Origin: Protopterus annectens | Lineage: Eukaryota; Chordata; Ceratodontiformes; Protopteridae | NCBI RefSeq assembly: GCF_019279795.1 | Contig: NC_056745.1 | Location: 1,492,749,179 to 1,492,813,178, forward strand | Length of the DNA: 64,000 nucleotides | Direction of reading: 5' to 3' | Part shown: positions 10,251 to 22,319 of the stretch, one piece after another | Layout of the letters: every line of letters starts with the position of its first letter | How positions within the stretch are numbered: the first letter of the stretch is position 1 | The notes under the pieces: model-generated | The model's input: only the letters and a program-made list of their open reading frames with translations | Databases searched by the model: none | What the model was told of the DNA's origin: nothing | Program-made: the position numbers and the translations under genes

Positions 10251-10440
10251 ATGTTCTGCTATTCTCATGTTGCAGTGTTCATAACCTTTGGGTTAGGCTC
10301 TGCCTAGTGTCCTGAATGTCTGGCCAGTATACAAAGCTTTAGTCACTGCAAGGTATGTAGGATGTCTGATGTTGAACGTAGGGTGTGTGGGCCATAAAAG
10401 TGACATCTGCACATACCTTCCTCAGAACTTCTTTGCCGCC
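10251..10440. repeat. DIRS copy A left inverted terminal repeat
   Basis: Starts ATGTTCTGCTATTCTC and includes GGCCATAAAAGTGACAT and CTGCACATACCTTCCTCAG (to ~10,430). These recur inverted in the right ITR at 15,385-15,601. GGCCATAAAAG may be a TATA-like promoter element, as the ITR of DIRS elements drives transcription. Confidence 0.8.
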
Positions 10441-10559
10441 AGTTAAACGTCAGCTTATCCGGTCATTTTTACTGTTGGATTTTGCGAGTTTAAAATAAGT
10501 GCTCCACTGAGGCCTTTTTTCTTCTTCTTGTTTTGGTCACTACGTACCTGCTCAGGTTC

Positions 10560-12324
10560 ATGTCATCCAGGAAAGGAAAGTTTAGGTGCAGATGTCAGAT
10601 CTTCCATAAGGACGCACATGACCTATGCTTGTTCTGCTTAGGGCCCAACCACGACCATAAATTCTGCGCGATTTGTCAGACCTTTGCTCCAGACTCTTCA
10701 CAGCTGTCTCCATGCTATTAACATCTGTTTAGAAAACCTGAGACTTAAATATCTCACTCTTACAATGGAAGGGCCATCCGGTCAAACCGTCGAGCCACTG
10801 AAAAAGGCCAAAGTTACCAGGCTTGAGGCTGCTGCTGGACCTCCTCCACCAACGTTCCCCCACGCGGCCATCATATGCCTGAAGGAACATATGGAATCAG
10901 CCACTGATATAGTGGGTACCATTCTGGAGGCCGCAGAACAAAGGACTTGAAAGCATGTCCATGGAGGTTATGCATACGCAGGCTGCTGATGATGAGAGGG
11001 AACCTCAGCTCATTGTGGACATCCAGACCAGGCCTTCTTTAGAGAACTGCCTGAAGTTAAGTCCTCCTTAGGCCCTATGCCCTCTAGGCCTGTTCCTGCT
11101 TTAAAAAGGAAACAAAAAAGTAAGCAAGCATGCATCTCCACCATCTGAAAGCTTGCCTGATTGGCAAGCTTTCTGTCAAAGTTTATTTAATGCCTTCATG
11201 GCCCTATGGCCTTCCATGGCTGCTTCTCCTCCAGCTGTTCCTCCTGTTGTCAGCCCTAGGCCTCAGACTTCAAATTCTCTTCCAGTTGAAGCTGAAGATT
11301 CTTCAGATTCCTATTCAGTGGATTCCCTTTCTTATTTTTCTGAAATGCCACCCCCTCTACGGTATGCCTTCCCAGAGGAGGACTCTGCTCAGGCAGATTC
11401 CCATGGAGAGGGACCTGATCTTTGGAAAAAACATCTCTCTGATGAGAGAGTTTTTCAGATGGGACTCTACTGAAATGACTAAAAGAAGTACTGTGAAGTT
11501 TTGTAAACGGATACTCTTCACCATCTGCCATTCTACCAGTTCTACTCAATGCAGCTTTTAAAAATCCTGAATCCCAACCCCCTGCTTCTAGATGGCCTGA
11601 CAGATTTTATAAGGTTCCAGAAGGGGCTAAATTTCTGATAAAATGCCCTGTTGCAGACCCTGGTACTGTTTGTCTCTGCAGACAAACCCACCAGACTATT
11701 AATCTCAAACTCTGTCCTTCCAGCTGATCAGGAAGTAAAACTACGGAACGCATCGGTAAAAAGGTATACACCTCTGTTAACTTTGCCTTTAGGGCTGTCA
11801 ACTACCAGACTCGCATGTCTAAGTATTCTTTGGCCCTTTTGACTCAGCTTTGAAAACTCTTGGCTGATCTGCCAGGTTCGATCACTAAGTCTCAAATCTC
11901 TAACCTGATCGCCCTGTCCTCACAAGTAACAAGACAGTTGATTAGATGGAGCTATGATGCTGCAGAGGCCTTGGCCAGATCCGCAGCTTCTACCTCAGTG
12001 TTCAGAAGGTACTATTGGCTTAGGCTGCAACCCCTACATGACGATATCAGGGCCAAACTCCTAGATGGCCCCCTGGACAATGCTGCCCTATTTGGGGCCA
12101 AAGTGGCAGAGCTTTTCAAAGCCCTTCAACAGAAGGGGAAAAAATTACATTATTTGAAGCATTTGTTTGTGTCCCCAATTCCTAAATTCCACAGGAATTG
12201 CCCCACTAAGACAAAGTTCATTAGGAAACATTCTGCTCCTACTCGTCATACTAGGGGCAAGAAGAGCTCCAGGAAGCAGCAGCCACCTTCCAGGCCTGCT
12301 CAGACTACAACCCAGAAACTTTGA
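10560..12324 (+). pseudogene. DIRS copy A Gag-like ORF (broken)
   Basis: The first block (from ATG 10,560, MSSRKGKFRCRCQ) has a Cys/His pattern, CLFCLGPNHDHKFCAIC, aligning with CIPCLGPDHDVANCRFC in the copy D Gag. Pieces follow in different frames: 10,684-10,950, 11,153-11,473 (acidic and Ser-rich, SYFSEMPPP) and 11,860-12,324. The last contains KLLDGPLDNAALFG, which aligns with KLLDAPLQRDVLFG in copy E. It ends in a basic tail. By analogy it is a structural RNA-binding protein. Frameshifts and stops separate the pieces. The start is chosen because the Cys/His block follows directly. Confidence 0.75.
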
Positions 12325-12329
12325 CTACC

Positions 12330-14154
12330 TGCCTTCTCCTCCACCCTCTCCACATCCGATACCCCTTTCCCAGAGACTGACTCTGTCTTCCCATCTGGAA
12401 AAGCATTACCTCAAACAAGTGGGTCTTATCATTCTTAGAAAATGGCTACTTCATGACTTGGATCATTCCCTTCTCATTAAGAGGCATCCTACAGCCACCA
12501 AAGGACCAGATGTCCCTATTCCAAACAGTCTTGGACAGCCTCTTCTCCCAAGGGACTATCCAACCAGTCCCTCTGTCAGAAAATGGAAAGGGTTTTACTC
12601 TAGACTTTCCTGGTCCCAAGAAAAAGATGGCCCATGGAGACCCATCCTGGATCTCTCCCACCTCAGCCTCTAAGTTATGCTTACCCTCCAGACTTTATTC
12701 CCATTGTTAATGCCCCAGGCATTTCTGGCCATTTTGGACATCAAAGATGCATATCTGCACTTCCCCACAAGACCCAAATATGGGAAATATTTACACTTCT
12801 CTGTGGGCTCCTCACATTTCCAATTCTGTGCTTTACTCTTTGAACTATCTACTGCTCCAAGGGTATTCACCATGTGCCTGGCTCCAGTGGTAGCCTATTG
12901 CAGGGTCCAAGGGATACAAATTTTCCCATACCTAGATGACCTGATCTATGCAGATTGCTGTAGTTCTCTACAGAACCATCTCCAGACAGTTATTTGTCTT
13001 CTCTGCAGTCCCTGGGTTTCACCATTAGTTTCCCCAAATCCAACCTAAACCCCTCCCAGGATCAAGTTTTCCTAGAATGCAGATTCAGAAAGGATGTTAT
13101 GAGGGCATTCCTCCCACCCCAAAAAAGTGGAAAGCCTGAAAGAATATCTACTGTCTGTCCTCCAAACACCTGCAGTGACTGAGAATATCTCAGATTCCTG
13201 GGACATGTGGCCTCTACTATCCCCATGTTACCACTTGCAAGACTGCACATGAGGATACTTCAGTGGTATGTGAGGTCAGCATGGACCGAACATTCCCACC
13301 CCTTGGACCACTCCATTCCCTTCCTACCATGCCTAAGAAAGGAGATCCTTTGCTGGGTGGATTACGTCTCTCACAATCCATCACTCTCACTCCAAGAAAT
13401 GTACTCAGATGCTTCACACCTGGGCTGGGGGCTACTGTGGTCAGCTTGAAGGTGCAAGGCACATGTACAGGTCCCTTCAGGAGGGAGCATATCAACATCA
13501 GAGAGAATAAGGGTCCACATCTTTGCACTGAGGGCCTTCCAAAACAGCCTGAAGCAAGGGCCCCTGTAGTTGTTCACAGACAACACTACCATTCTTTGGT
13601 ATGTGAACAAATGGGGGAACAAGATTTTACTTTCTATGCAGACTTGCAGTCCAGTCTTGAGAACTGGCAGCCCAGCATGGTGTCCCTCTGTAGATGGTCT
13701 ACATTCCCTCAGCTCAGAGTACTCAGGCAGATACCTTGAAGCATGTCCATGTCACAATCCCACGAGTGGATGTTACACAGGGATGTGTTTCTGGACATAG
13801 TCCACAGGTGGGGTACACCACAAATAGATTTGTTTGCTTCCCCTCTCAGCAGACAACTTTCTCAGTTTTGTACCAGGGCACCCAGCCCCCTATTGATGGT
13901 GATGGATGCCTTTTCTATCTCATGGAAGGGGGCGTATCCCCCCCTTCCCACTCTTACAAAAAGTCCAAATGAAAATTCAGCAGGACAAACCAAAAATCTT
14001 TTTGGTGATTCCCTTTAGGCCAAGACAGTATTGGTTTCCCCTCCTCCTGCATTTAGCCCGGGGTAATCATCCCATGTTACCTCACAGAGTGGACCTACTC
14101 ACACAGGACAAAGGGATCCCTAATCCACCCCCACTTGAAATCTCTGAGTCCTAA
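12330..14154 (+). pseudogene. DIRS copy A RT / RNase H (broken)
   Basis: RT motifs appear in several frames: KGFYSRL and WRPILDLSHL at ~12,590-12,670, then FLAILDIKDAYLHFP, STAPRVFTMCLAPV and the catalytic YLDD box (IFPYLDDLIYA, ~12,930). The RNase H start is recognisable as MYSDASHLGWG at ~13,400 and its DNTT..WYVNKWG motif at ~13,578. A later block, QIDLFASPLSRQLSQFCTR (~13,820), matches the domain downstream of RNase H in the other DIRS copies. Numerous frameshifts make it non-functional. Confidence 0.85.
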
Positions 14155-14189
14155 CCCTGTGGGTGATAAGGTTTTAATCCCTTTCAGAC

Positions 14190-15207
14190 ACATTTACACT
14201 GAAGATGTGTTTAATGTCCTGCAGGAGGCCGAGGATGTGTTTAATGTCCTGCAGGAGGCCAGGCGAGCCTATCTGTCTAAATGGAAAAGGTTTTTTTATT
14301 TGGTGTCTAAAAAGACAGCTAGACCCATTTCAAAGAGGGGTCCCCTTAGTGCTTTCCTGTTTGTGTAAATTGTTGCAAGCAGGGCTGGCATATTCTTCTG
14401 TTAAGGCACACCTTGCTTCTATTTCAGCTTGCCTGCTACTTGACCCTTCACTTGCTGCCAGACTTCAAGTGAAGTTCTTCCTGAAGGTTACTACATTCCA
14501 GAACCCCCAGGAGGCCAGTTCCAGTGCCCTCGGACCCTAACTGTGTGTTAGAGAAGCTCACTGTTGCCCCAGTCAGCCAGGATAGACTTAGAGCTCCAGG
14601 CCCTTATGGTAACCCCACCCTTTTTAATCTTTCACAAGGATAGGGTAACCCTACGGACTAACCCCTCCTTCATGCCTAAGGTGGTCAGTGAGTTGTCCCT
14701 GAACCAATATGTCCACCTCCCCACCTTTTTTTTTCACAACTCCAGAGTGACCGTGGGAGAGTCATGCATTCCCTGGATGTTAACAGAACACTTAGATTGT
14801 ACCTAGACAAGACCAAATCCCTTAGGTGATCAGAGCAACTGTTTGTTTCCTATCACCTCAGGGCTCTGGGGAAGGCGGTGACAAAGCAGACTATTTCTGC
14901 CTGGATTTCCAAGGACATCTCCTTCTGTTACACCTACCATGGCAAACACCTGGACTCTAAAATTAAGGCACATTCTGCTAGATCCATGGCCTCATCTGTA
15001 GCTGCCTTCAAGGGACTGGACAGTGTTTGTATTCTAGAAGGTGCTGCCTGGACAGCTGTCCAAACCTTCACCAAGCACTACAAACTGGACGATATCAAGA
15101 GATCTAGAGCAGGTTTTGCCAGGGCAGTCATGCATAGATTTTTGGAAAATGGTTCCAAACCAACCTCTTTCTTCCTTGTTACTGTGGCACTCACCCAAAG
15201 GTTATGA
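14190..15207 (+). pseudogene. DIRS copy A tyrosine recombinase (broken)
   Basis: The N-terminal core-binding part includes AYLSKWKRF. The catalytic C-terminus is open at 14,878-15,207 and shows ISAWISKDISFCYTYHGK, the H-x-x-R motif (AHSARS), AAWTAVQTFTKHY with the expected nucleophilic Tyr, and SRAGFARAV. This enzyme integrates circular DIRS DNA. A 30-bp tandem duplication at about 14,202-14,261 repeats DVFNVLQEA. The first catalytic Arg region (near 14,560) is disrupted by frameshift, so it is inactive. Confidence 0.85.
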
Positions 15208-15300
15208 GTACTGTAACATGAGAGTAAAAGGACATAGAATAGTTGTGTAAAATATTGCCATAACCATAGATGTCCTTCTCTTCCATGTTGCAGTATTCTA
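15199..15300. repeat. DIRS copy A internal complementary region
   Basis: 15,199-15,235 (GGTTATGAGTACTG..GGACAT) is the inverted left end. 15,236-15,300 (AGAATAGTTGTGTAAAAT..) is the inverted right end, matching 15,537-15,601. The ICR acts as a splint to rebuild the ends in DIRS replication. Confidence 0.85.
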
Positions 15301-15384
15301 CCCTTCCCTCCTTACCCCCTGAAAAAGCTTTGCTGAATGATTCAGGACCTGTGCAGCTATCCTGGGACTGGAGTCCAACTGGGG

Positions 15385-15601
15385 CATTCAGTTCTGAGGA
15401 AGGTATGTGCAGGCATCACTTTTATGGCCCACGCATCCTATGGCTAACGTCAGGTGTCCCACGTACTTTGCAGTGACTAAAGATTTCGTATCCTGGCCGG
15501 ATGTTCAGGTCGCTAGGCGGAGACTAACCCAAGGTAATGAATACAGCTGCGTGGAAGAGAATGACATTGATGGTTATGGTAAGATTTTACACAACTATTC
15601 T
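15385..15601. repeat. DIRS copy A right inverted terminal repeat
   Basis: Inverted copy of 10,251-10,440: it contains CTGAGGAAGGTATGTGCAGG, CACTTTTATGGCC and a block ending ACACAACTATTCT at 15,601. Confidence 0.85.
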
Positions 15602-16472
15602 TTTTCTAAATATCTTGTTGCCTTAAGTTGGTTCTTCTTTTGCTGGAAATCTGTTATTAAAGGAATGATGTGCTGGAAGTTTTCAAACTCTGCTTGGTAC
15701 AATTCAACATGAAATGAATAGAATTTATAGCACAAAAAGAATAAGTCGGCAGTAGGTTTACATCCTGATTTGGAGCTCTTGAGTATCTTCTCCTTTGTCA
15801 GCTGATACAGACATTGGTCTTGTTTACTGGAGAACTGAGCAGGGCTATTCTTTTAGCAGTTGCTACAATGTTACTAAAGTACTTAGCTTGCATATATGGA
15901 GTCATTTGCCTAGACTGCATACCATTTATATATTTTTAATTCTCATTAATGAATTCATTTACTTTACGCTGTAGTTGCGCTTGTGTTACAGGTTTGTAAT
16001 GTCACATTATGACTAGTAAAGGGGTTCTATAAATTAGCCTGTTTTTCTGATAGGTGGACAAATGGGCGAATGACAGAGAGATTGATGAATGAACACTTGA
16101 AATATGACTGCAGCACCTAATGCCTGCACATGTTCGATAAATTAAGTGTGGTTGGACAGAAGAACATCTTTGTTGGAAGACTAGAGCACAAGTAAATACA
16201 TCCTAGCAGTTTATTCAGCGTACACACACTTATCGCATTGGCACTTAAAACCATGACTAACGCAGTCTGTGTTTTGAAAATACACATGACTTTAATAAGA
16301 TGTGCAGGATATTTTTCTGAATGTAAGACAATATTAAAACAAGTAAAACACAAGTAGACAAAGCGATACCTTGGTAAAGATGCAAAGTAGTAGCAGGAAG
16401 CATTATAGGATTCCTAGTCTTTTCAAGGCCATTTTAGTGTAATGACCATGTTCACTTTCAGTATCCACCCAC
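15602..16472. other. Anonymous AT-rich DNA
   Basis: No feature recognised. Confidence 0.6.
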
Positions 16473-16778
16473 CATACCTCTCTTAGAGCAAGAAATCTGA
16501 ACAAAGCCATGAATAAAAGTGGAACAAAGGCCCAAAAATCGGGGCAGTTTTTAAATACTGCTCATACAAACTTAGTTGATAGAATAACAGGTTTTGCATT
16601 AGCGTGAATTTTCTGAAGGGTATGAAGTCTGAAGCTCAATTGTCTGTCATTATTTTCTAACTTCAGTCTTTAATGATTTGCCACTAATTTGCCAGAAAAC
16701 CGTTTTATGAAAAACGGACCAAAAATATGAGACAAAAATCTGGGCATTCTGAGAAAATCTGTGCAGTTGAGAGGTATG
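16473..16778. mobile_element. Small hAT-like element, copy 1
   Basis: Ends CATACCTCT...AGAGGTATG form a terminal inverted repeat. The body (ending with GACAAAAATCTGGGCATTCT) is shared with a second copy at 39,748-40,056. Flanks CCACCCAC / TCACCCTT could be a decayed 8-bp TSD. Non-coding. Confidence 0.6.
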
Positions 16779-16939
16779 TCACCCTTAGGCTTTGTCTCCT
16801 TTTTCAAGGAGGGTGAGACCAGGTAGTCCTAATGTAAATCTGAGAGCACCCATCCAGTTGTCTTAAGCTTTGTTTGAAGGAAAATGTTGAGTCACATTGG
16901 CTCATCGGCTGAGGAAACGTATTCCAGAAAAGAGGAAGG

Positions 16940-19900
16940 TACTGGGTCATGAACCTGACTCTGTCATGCTCTGCTAAACTGATGATGAAGGCTCAGGTCC
17001 CATGCTGGGTTATGAACCTGACTCTATCATGCTCTGCTAAACTGATGATGAAGGCTCAGGTCCCATGCTGGGTCATGAACCTGACTCTATCATGCTCTGC
17101 TAAACTGATGATGAAGGCTCAGGTCCCATGCTGGGTAATGAACCTGACTCTGTCATGCACTGCTAAACTGATGATGAAGGTTCAAGTCCCATGCTGGGTC
17201 ATGAACCTGACTCTGTCATGCACTGCTAAACTGATGATGAAGGTTCAAGTCCCATGCTGGGTAATGAACCTGACTCTGTCATGCTCTGCTAAACTGATGA
17301 TGAAGGTTCAAGTCCCATGCTGGGTCATGAACCTGACTCTGTCATGCACTGCTAAACTGATGATGAAGGTTCAAGTCCCATGCTGGGTCATGAACCTGAC
17401 TCTGTCATGCACTGCTAAACTGATGATGAAGGTTCAAGTCCCATGCTGGGTCATGAACCTGACTCTGTCATGCACTGCTAAACTGATGATGAAGGTTCAA
17501 GTCCCATGCTGGGTAATGAACCTGATTGTCATGCTCTGCTAAACTGATGATGAAGGTTCAAGTCCCATGCTGGGTCATGAACCTGACTCTGTCATGCACT
17601 CCTAAACTGATGATGAAGGCTCAGGTCCCATGCTGGGTAATGAACCTGACTCTATCATGCCCTGCTAAACTGATGATGAAGGCTCAGGTCCCATGCTGGG
17701 TAATGAACCTGACTCTGTCATGCACTGCTAAACTGATGATGAAGGTTCAAGTCCCATGCTGGGTCATGAACCTGACTCTGTCATGCACTCCTAAACTGAT
17801 GATGAAGGCTCAGGTCCCATGCTGGGTAATGAACCTGACTCTGTCATGCACTGCTAAACTGATGATGAAGGTTCAAGTCCCATGCTGGGTCATGAACCTG
17901 ACTCTGTCATGCACTGCTAAACTGATGATGAAGGTTCAAGTCCCATGCTGGGTCATGAACCTGACTCTGTCATGCTCTGCTAAACTGATGATGAAGGTTC
18001 AAGTCCCATGCTGGGTCATGAACCTGACTCTATCATGCTCTGCTAAACTGATGATGAAGGTTCAAGTCCCATGCTGGGTCATGAACCTGACTCTATCATG
18101 CTCTGCTAAACTGATGATGAAGGCTCAGGTCCCATGCTGGGTCATGAACCTGACTCTGTCATGCTCTGCTAAACTGATGATGAAGGCTCAGGTCCCATGC
18201 TGGGTCATGAACCTGACTCTGTCATGCTCTGCTAAACTGATGATGAAGGTTCAAGTCCCATGCTGGGCCATGAACCTGACTCTGTCATGCTCTGCTAAAC
18301 TGATGATGAAGGTTCAAGTCCCATGCTGGGCCATGAACCTGACTGTCATGCTCTGCTAAACTGATGATGAAGGTTCAGGTCCCATGCTGGGTCATGAACC
18401 TGACTCTGTCATGCTCTGCTAAACTGATGATGAAGGCTCAGGTCCCATGCTGGGTAATGAACCTGACTCTGTCATGCTCTGCTAAACCTGATGATGAAGG
18501 CTCAGGTCCCATGCTGGGTCATGAACCTGACTCTGTCATGCTCTGCTAAACTGATGATGAAGGTTCAAGTCCCATGCTGGGTCATGAACCTGACTCTGTC
18601 ATGCTCTGCTAAACTGATGATGAAGGTTCAAGTCCCATGCTGGGTAATGAACCTGACTCTATCATGCTCTGCTAAACTGATGATGAAGGCTCAGGTCCCA
18701 TGCTGGGTAATGAACCTGACTCTGTCATGCACTGCTAAACTGATGATGAAGGTTCAAGTCCCATGCTGGGTAATGAACCTGACTCTATCATGCTCTGCTA
18801 AACTGATGATGAAGGCTCAGGTCCCATGCTGGGTAATGAACCTGACTGTCATGCTCTGCTAAACCTGATGATGAAGGCTCAGGTCCCATGCTGGGTAATG
18901 AACCTGACTCTATCATGCTCTGCTAAACTGATGATGAAGGCTCAGGTCCCATGCTGGGTAATGAACCTGACTGTCATGCTCTGCTAAACCTGATGATGAA
19001 GGCTCAGGTCCCATGCTGGGTCATGAACCTGACTCTGTCATGCTCTGCTAAACCTGATGATGAAGGCTCAGGTCCCATGCTGGGTAATGAACCTGACTCT
19101 ATCATGCTCTGCTAAACCTGATGATGAAGGCTCAGGTCCCATGCTGGGTAATGAACCTGACTCTGTCATGCACTCCTAAACCTGATGATGAAGGCTCAGG
19201 TCCCATGCTGGGTCATGAACCTGACTCTGTCATGCTCTGCTAAACCTGATGATGAAGGCTCAGGTCCCATGCTGGGTCATGAACCTGACTCTGTCATGCT
19301 CTGCTAAACCTGATGATGAAGGCTCAGGTCCCATGCTGGGTCATGAACCTGACTCTGTCATGCACTCCTAAACTGATGATGAAGGCTCAGGTCCCATGCT
19401 GGGTCATGAACCTGACTCTGTCATGCTCTGCTAAACTGATGATGAAGGCTCAGGTCCCATGCTGGGTCATGAACCTGACTCTGTCATGCTCTGCTAAACT
19501 GATGATGAAGGCTCAGGTCCCATGCTGGGTCATGAACCTGATTGTCATGCTCTCCTAAACCTGATGATGAAGGTTCAAGTCCCATGCTGGGTAATGAACC
19601 TGATTGTCATGCTCTGCTAAACCTAATGATGAAGGTTCAAGTCCCATGCTGGGTCATGAACCTGACTCTATCATGCTCTGCTAAACCTGATGATGAAGGC
19701 TCAGGTCCCATGCTGGGTAATGAACCTGACTCTATCCTGCACTCCTAAACTGATGATGAAGGCTCAGGTCCCATGCTGGGTCATGAACCTGACTCTATCA
19801 TGCTCTGCTAAACTGATGAAGGCTCAGGTCCCATGCTGGGTAACGAACCTGACTCTGTCATGCTCTGCTAAACTGATGATGAAGGCTCAGGTCCCATGCT

Positions 19901-20277
19901 GGGTAATGAACCTGACTCTATCATGCTCTGCTAAACCTGATGATGAAGGCTCAGGTCCCATGCTGGGTCATGAACCTAACTCTGTCATGCTCTGCTAAAC
20001 TGATGATGAAGGCTCAAGTCCCATGCTGGGTAATGAACCTGACTCTATCATGCTCTGCTAAACTGATGATGAAGGCTCAAGTCCCATGCTGGGTAATGAA
20101 CCTGACTCTATCATGCTCTGCTAAACTGATGATGAAGGCTCAGGTCCCATGCTGGGTCATGAACTTAACTCTGTCATGCTCTGCTTAACTGATGATGAAG
20201 GCTCAGGTCCCATGCTGGGTAATGAACCTAACTCTGTCATGCACTCCTAAACTGATGATGAAGGCGCAGGTCCCAGG
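16940..20277. repeat. 63-bp minisatellite array, about 53 units
   Basis: Head-to-tail units of 63 bp (for example CATGAACCTGACTCTGTC, then ATGCTCTGCTAAACTGATGA, then TGAAGGCTCAGGTCCCATGC, TGGGT). Two interleaved variants occur: GGCTCAGGTCCC and GGTTCAAGTCCC. Length variants are 60 bp (loss of TCT, giving GACTGTCATG) and 64 bp (AAACCTGATG). Variants cluster: the GGTTCAAG type and 63-bp units dominate the first half, while 64-bp units are common from about 18,480. It is open in one frame only because 63 is divisible by 3. I see no sign of coding. Confidence 0.97.
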
Positions 20278-20675
20278 TACTAGTGTTAGATGAGTTGCTT
20301 GACATACTGTTGTATAGGAGGTCAAGGACCAACATATCTCTAATGGCACAATAGTCCCCTGGTAATTTCCACTAGTTAGTTTAGCACAATTTGAAGAGAC
20401 AGCTGCCATGCAGACTGTGTGGATTTTGTCTTTTAATCAATCCTGTATTCAAGCTGTATTAATGCAAATATTAACATATAATGTATATAGTTATATTAAT
20501 ATTAAAATACACTGAAACATTGTATAAAAACAATAACTGTATTCTAATTACAGTTGTAATTGTAAAACTTATTCACTAAAGGAAAATAAGTCGCTGACAA
20601 ATTCAGATACAGAATGCATTAGTCTTGAAGTTCACAGCTAAGAAAACAGAATGAAGGCCTAAAAATCTAAAAGCA
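20278..20675. other. Anonymous AT-rich DNA
   Basis: No feature recognised between the minisatellite and the RTE-like LINE. Confidence 0.6.
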
Positions 20676-20690
20676 GGGAAGGGTGGGGAT

Positions 20691-21510
20691 TGCAGTGGTG
20701 ATGGACAGGTAGACAGATGAGGTCAGACAGGAGTCTCTGTGGACTATGATGTTTGAAGATGACATTGTGATCTGTAGTGAGAGTAGGGAACAGGTGGAGG
20801 AGACCCTGGAGAGGTGGAGATATGCTCTAGAGAGAAGAGGAATGAAGGTCAGCAGGACTAAGACAGAATATGTGTGTGAATGAGAGGGAGGATAGAGAAA
20901 TGGTGAAGATGCAGCGAGTGGAGTTGGCGAAGGTGGATGAGTTTAAATACTTGGGATCAACAGTTCAGAGTAATGGTAACTGTGGAAGAGAGGTGAAGAA
21001 GAGAGTACAGTACAGGCAGGGTGGAATGGGTGGAGAAGAGTGTCAGGAGTGATTTGTGACAGATGAGTACCAGTAAGAGTGAAAGGGAAGGTCTACAAGA
21101 GGGTAGTGAGACCAGCTATGTTATATGGGTTGGAGATGGTGGCATTGACAAAAAGGCAGGAATCGGAGCTGGATGTGGCACAGTTAAAGATGTTAAGATT
21201 TGCACTGGGTGTGACGAGGGTGGACAGGATTAGGAATCTGTATATTAGAAGGTCAGCTCAGGTTGTACGGTTTGGAGACAAAGCCAGAGAGGCAAGATTG
21301 CATTGGTTTGGACATGTGCTGAGGAGGGATGCTGAGTATATTGGGAAAAGGATGCTTAGGATGAAGCTAACAGGTAACAGGAAAAGAGGAAGGCCCAAGA
21401 TACGGCTTATGGATGTGATGAGAGAGGACATGCAGGTGGTTGGTGTGACACAGCAAGATGCAGAGGACAGGAAGAAATGGAAACAGGTGATCCGCTGTGG
21501 CAACCCCTAA
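20691..21510 (+). pseudogene. RTE-like LINE reverse transcriptase C-terminal part (broken)
   Basis: Begins inside the RT domain. Near 20,740-20,870 the catalytic box reads FEDDIVICS (FADD is usual, so Ala is replaced by Glu), followed by ERWRYALERRGMKVS and KTEYVCVNE. A stop then frameshifts separate the downstream segments: 20,870-21,052 with VDEFKYLGSTVQSNG, and 21,079-21,510 (143 codons). The latter carries KVYKRVVRPAMLYGLE, LHWFGHVLRRD and GNRKRGRPKIRLMD, the usual C-terminus of such LINEs. The endonuclease and most of RT are missing, as expected of 5'-truncated target-primed insertion. Confidence 0.85.
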
Positions 21511-21533
21511 CGGGAGCAGCCGAAGAAAAAGAA
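20691..21533 (+). mobile_element. 5'-truncated RTE-like LINE with 15-bp TSD
   Basis: Flanked by GGGAAGGGTGGGGAT at 20,676-20,690 and 21,534-21,548. The 3' end has GATCCGCTGTGGCAACCCCT, AACGGGAGCAGCCG and a short A-rich tail (AAGAAAAAGAA), a tail I recognise from LINEs common in fish genomes. Assignment to the RTE clade (Expander-like) is from memory of the family. Confidence 0.85.
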
Positions 21534-21548
21534 GGGAAGGGTGGGGAT

Positions 21549-22319
21549 GAGATCACAAGCAAGCAGAATATGGAAGAATAAATGAGAGGGTAAAAGGTAG
21601 ACATGATGAAGATGATGACCGTAAGGAAGCAGCCTTACACTACCTGGAGGCAAGAAAATGAGGTTTGTCAGTAAACAGATAACGATTAAACGATTGAATC
21701 ACGTTATTGTATTTCCATTTGTTTACCAGGATAGTCCACCTGAGTTAAAAGCCCCCTTTTCAGCAGGATTCTTGGAACAGAAGCTCCATTAATGATCACT
21801 ATTGGCATGGAAGGTCTTATGACATCAGAAGCATTGTAAGGACATTTTCATTTATGTACTCCTATGATTTGATGGAGCAATGGATTTCTTTATTTTGTTA
21901 GTAATTATTACCACTCTGAGTAAATTTTGTTTTCTTGAGTCTGATCTCAAATGTCAATATTTTTGAAAATAGATGATTTTTGCAGGAGTATAATAAGTAT
22001 GGAATATTCAAGCTTATATATTTCGTACTGGCCCTGTCATAAAGTGGAGACACTATTTACTTTGCATCAGAAAGTCTCCTCCTCTTTCTTTATCTATATT
22101 CAGATATAGAGGGATTCCCTAAAGACCAAATTCACCTACATAATTCAAGGTATCCATGAAAGGTATGGAAAGGAATGTGGTCAGATGGAGATTCTGAAGA
22201 CTGAAGATAAAATATTCCTTTCAGTATGTTGAGAGGCAGAAGAATACATCTGATACGAACATCTTTATCCCTAGAAGTAATGGTAGGAAGTGGTCTTTTG
22301 ATTTTCTTTTGCATTTTAT
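21549..22319. other. Anonymous DNA
   Basis: No gene seen. 21,715-21,792 (TTTACCAGGATAGTCCACC and following) resembles about 6705-6775 and may be an old interspersed repeat. Confidence 0.55.

Larger units (their letters stand above)
10251..15601 (+). mobile_element. DIRS retrotransposon copy A (5,351 bp)
   Basis: Full structure: left ITR from 10,251, Gag, RT/RNase H, YR, ICR (15,199-15,300) and right ITR ending at 15,601. The ends are set by the ICR, where the inverted left end (up to 15,235) abuts the inverted right end (from 15,236). The left flank ends in G and the right flank begins TTTT, with no TSD. It belongs to a different subfamily from copies B, D and E, and matches the element starting at 63,712. 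All genes are broken. Confidence 0.9.

Noticed and set aside
16895-17200. True tRNA gene at the start of the minisatellite
   Set aside because: Only box-like fragments; no cloverleaf with paired acceptor stem could be built.
16949-18862. Long open frames in the 63-bp array (repeated 21-residue unit)
   Set aside because: A 63-bp unit keeps one frame open automatically; 60- and 64-bp units and stops break it, and there is no codon-level conservation. Treated as non-coding minisatellite.
16940-20277. CRISPR-like array
   Set aside because: Units are head to tail with no unique spacers, in eukaryotic DNA.
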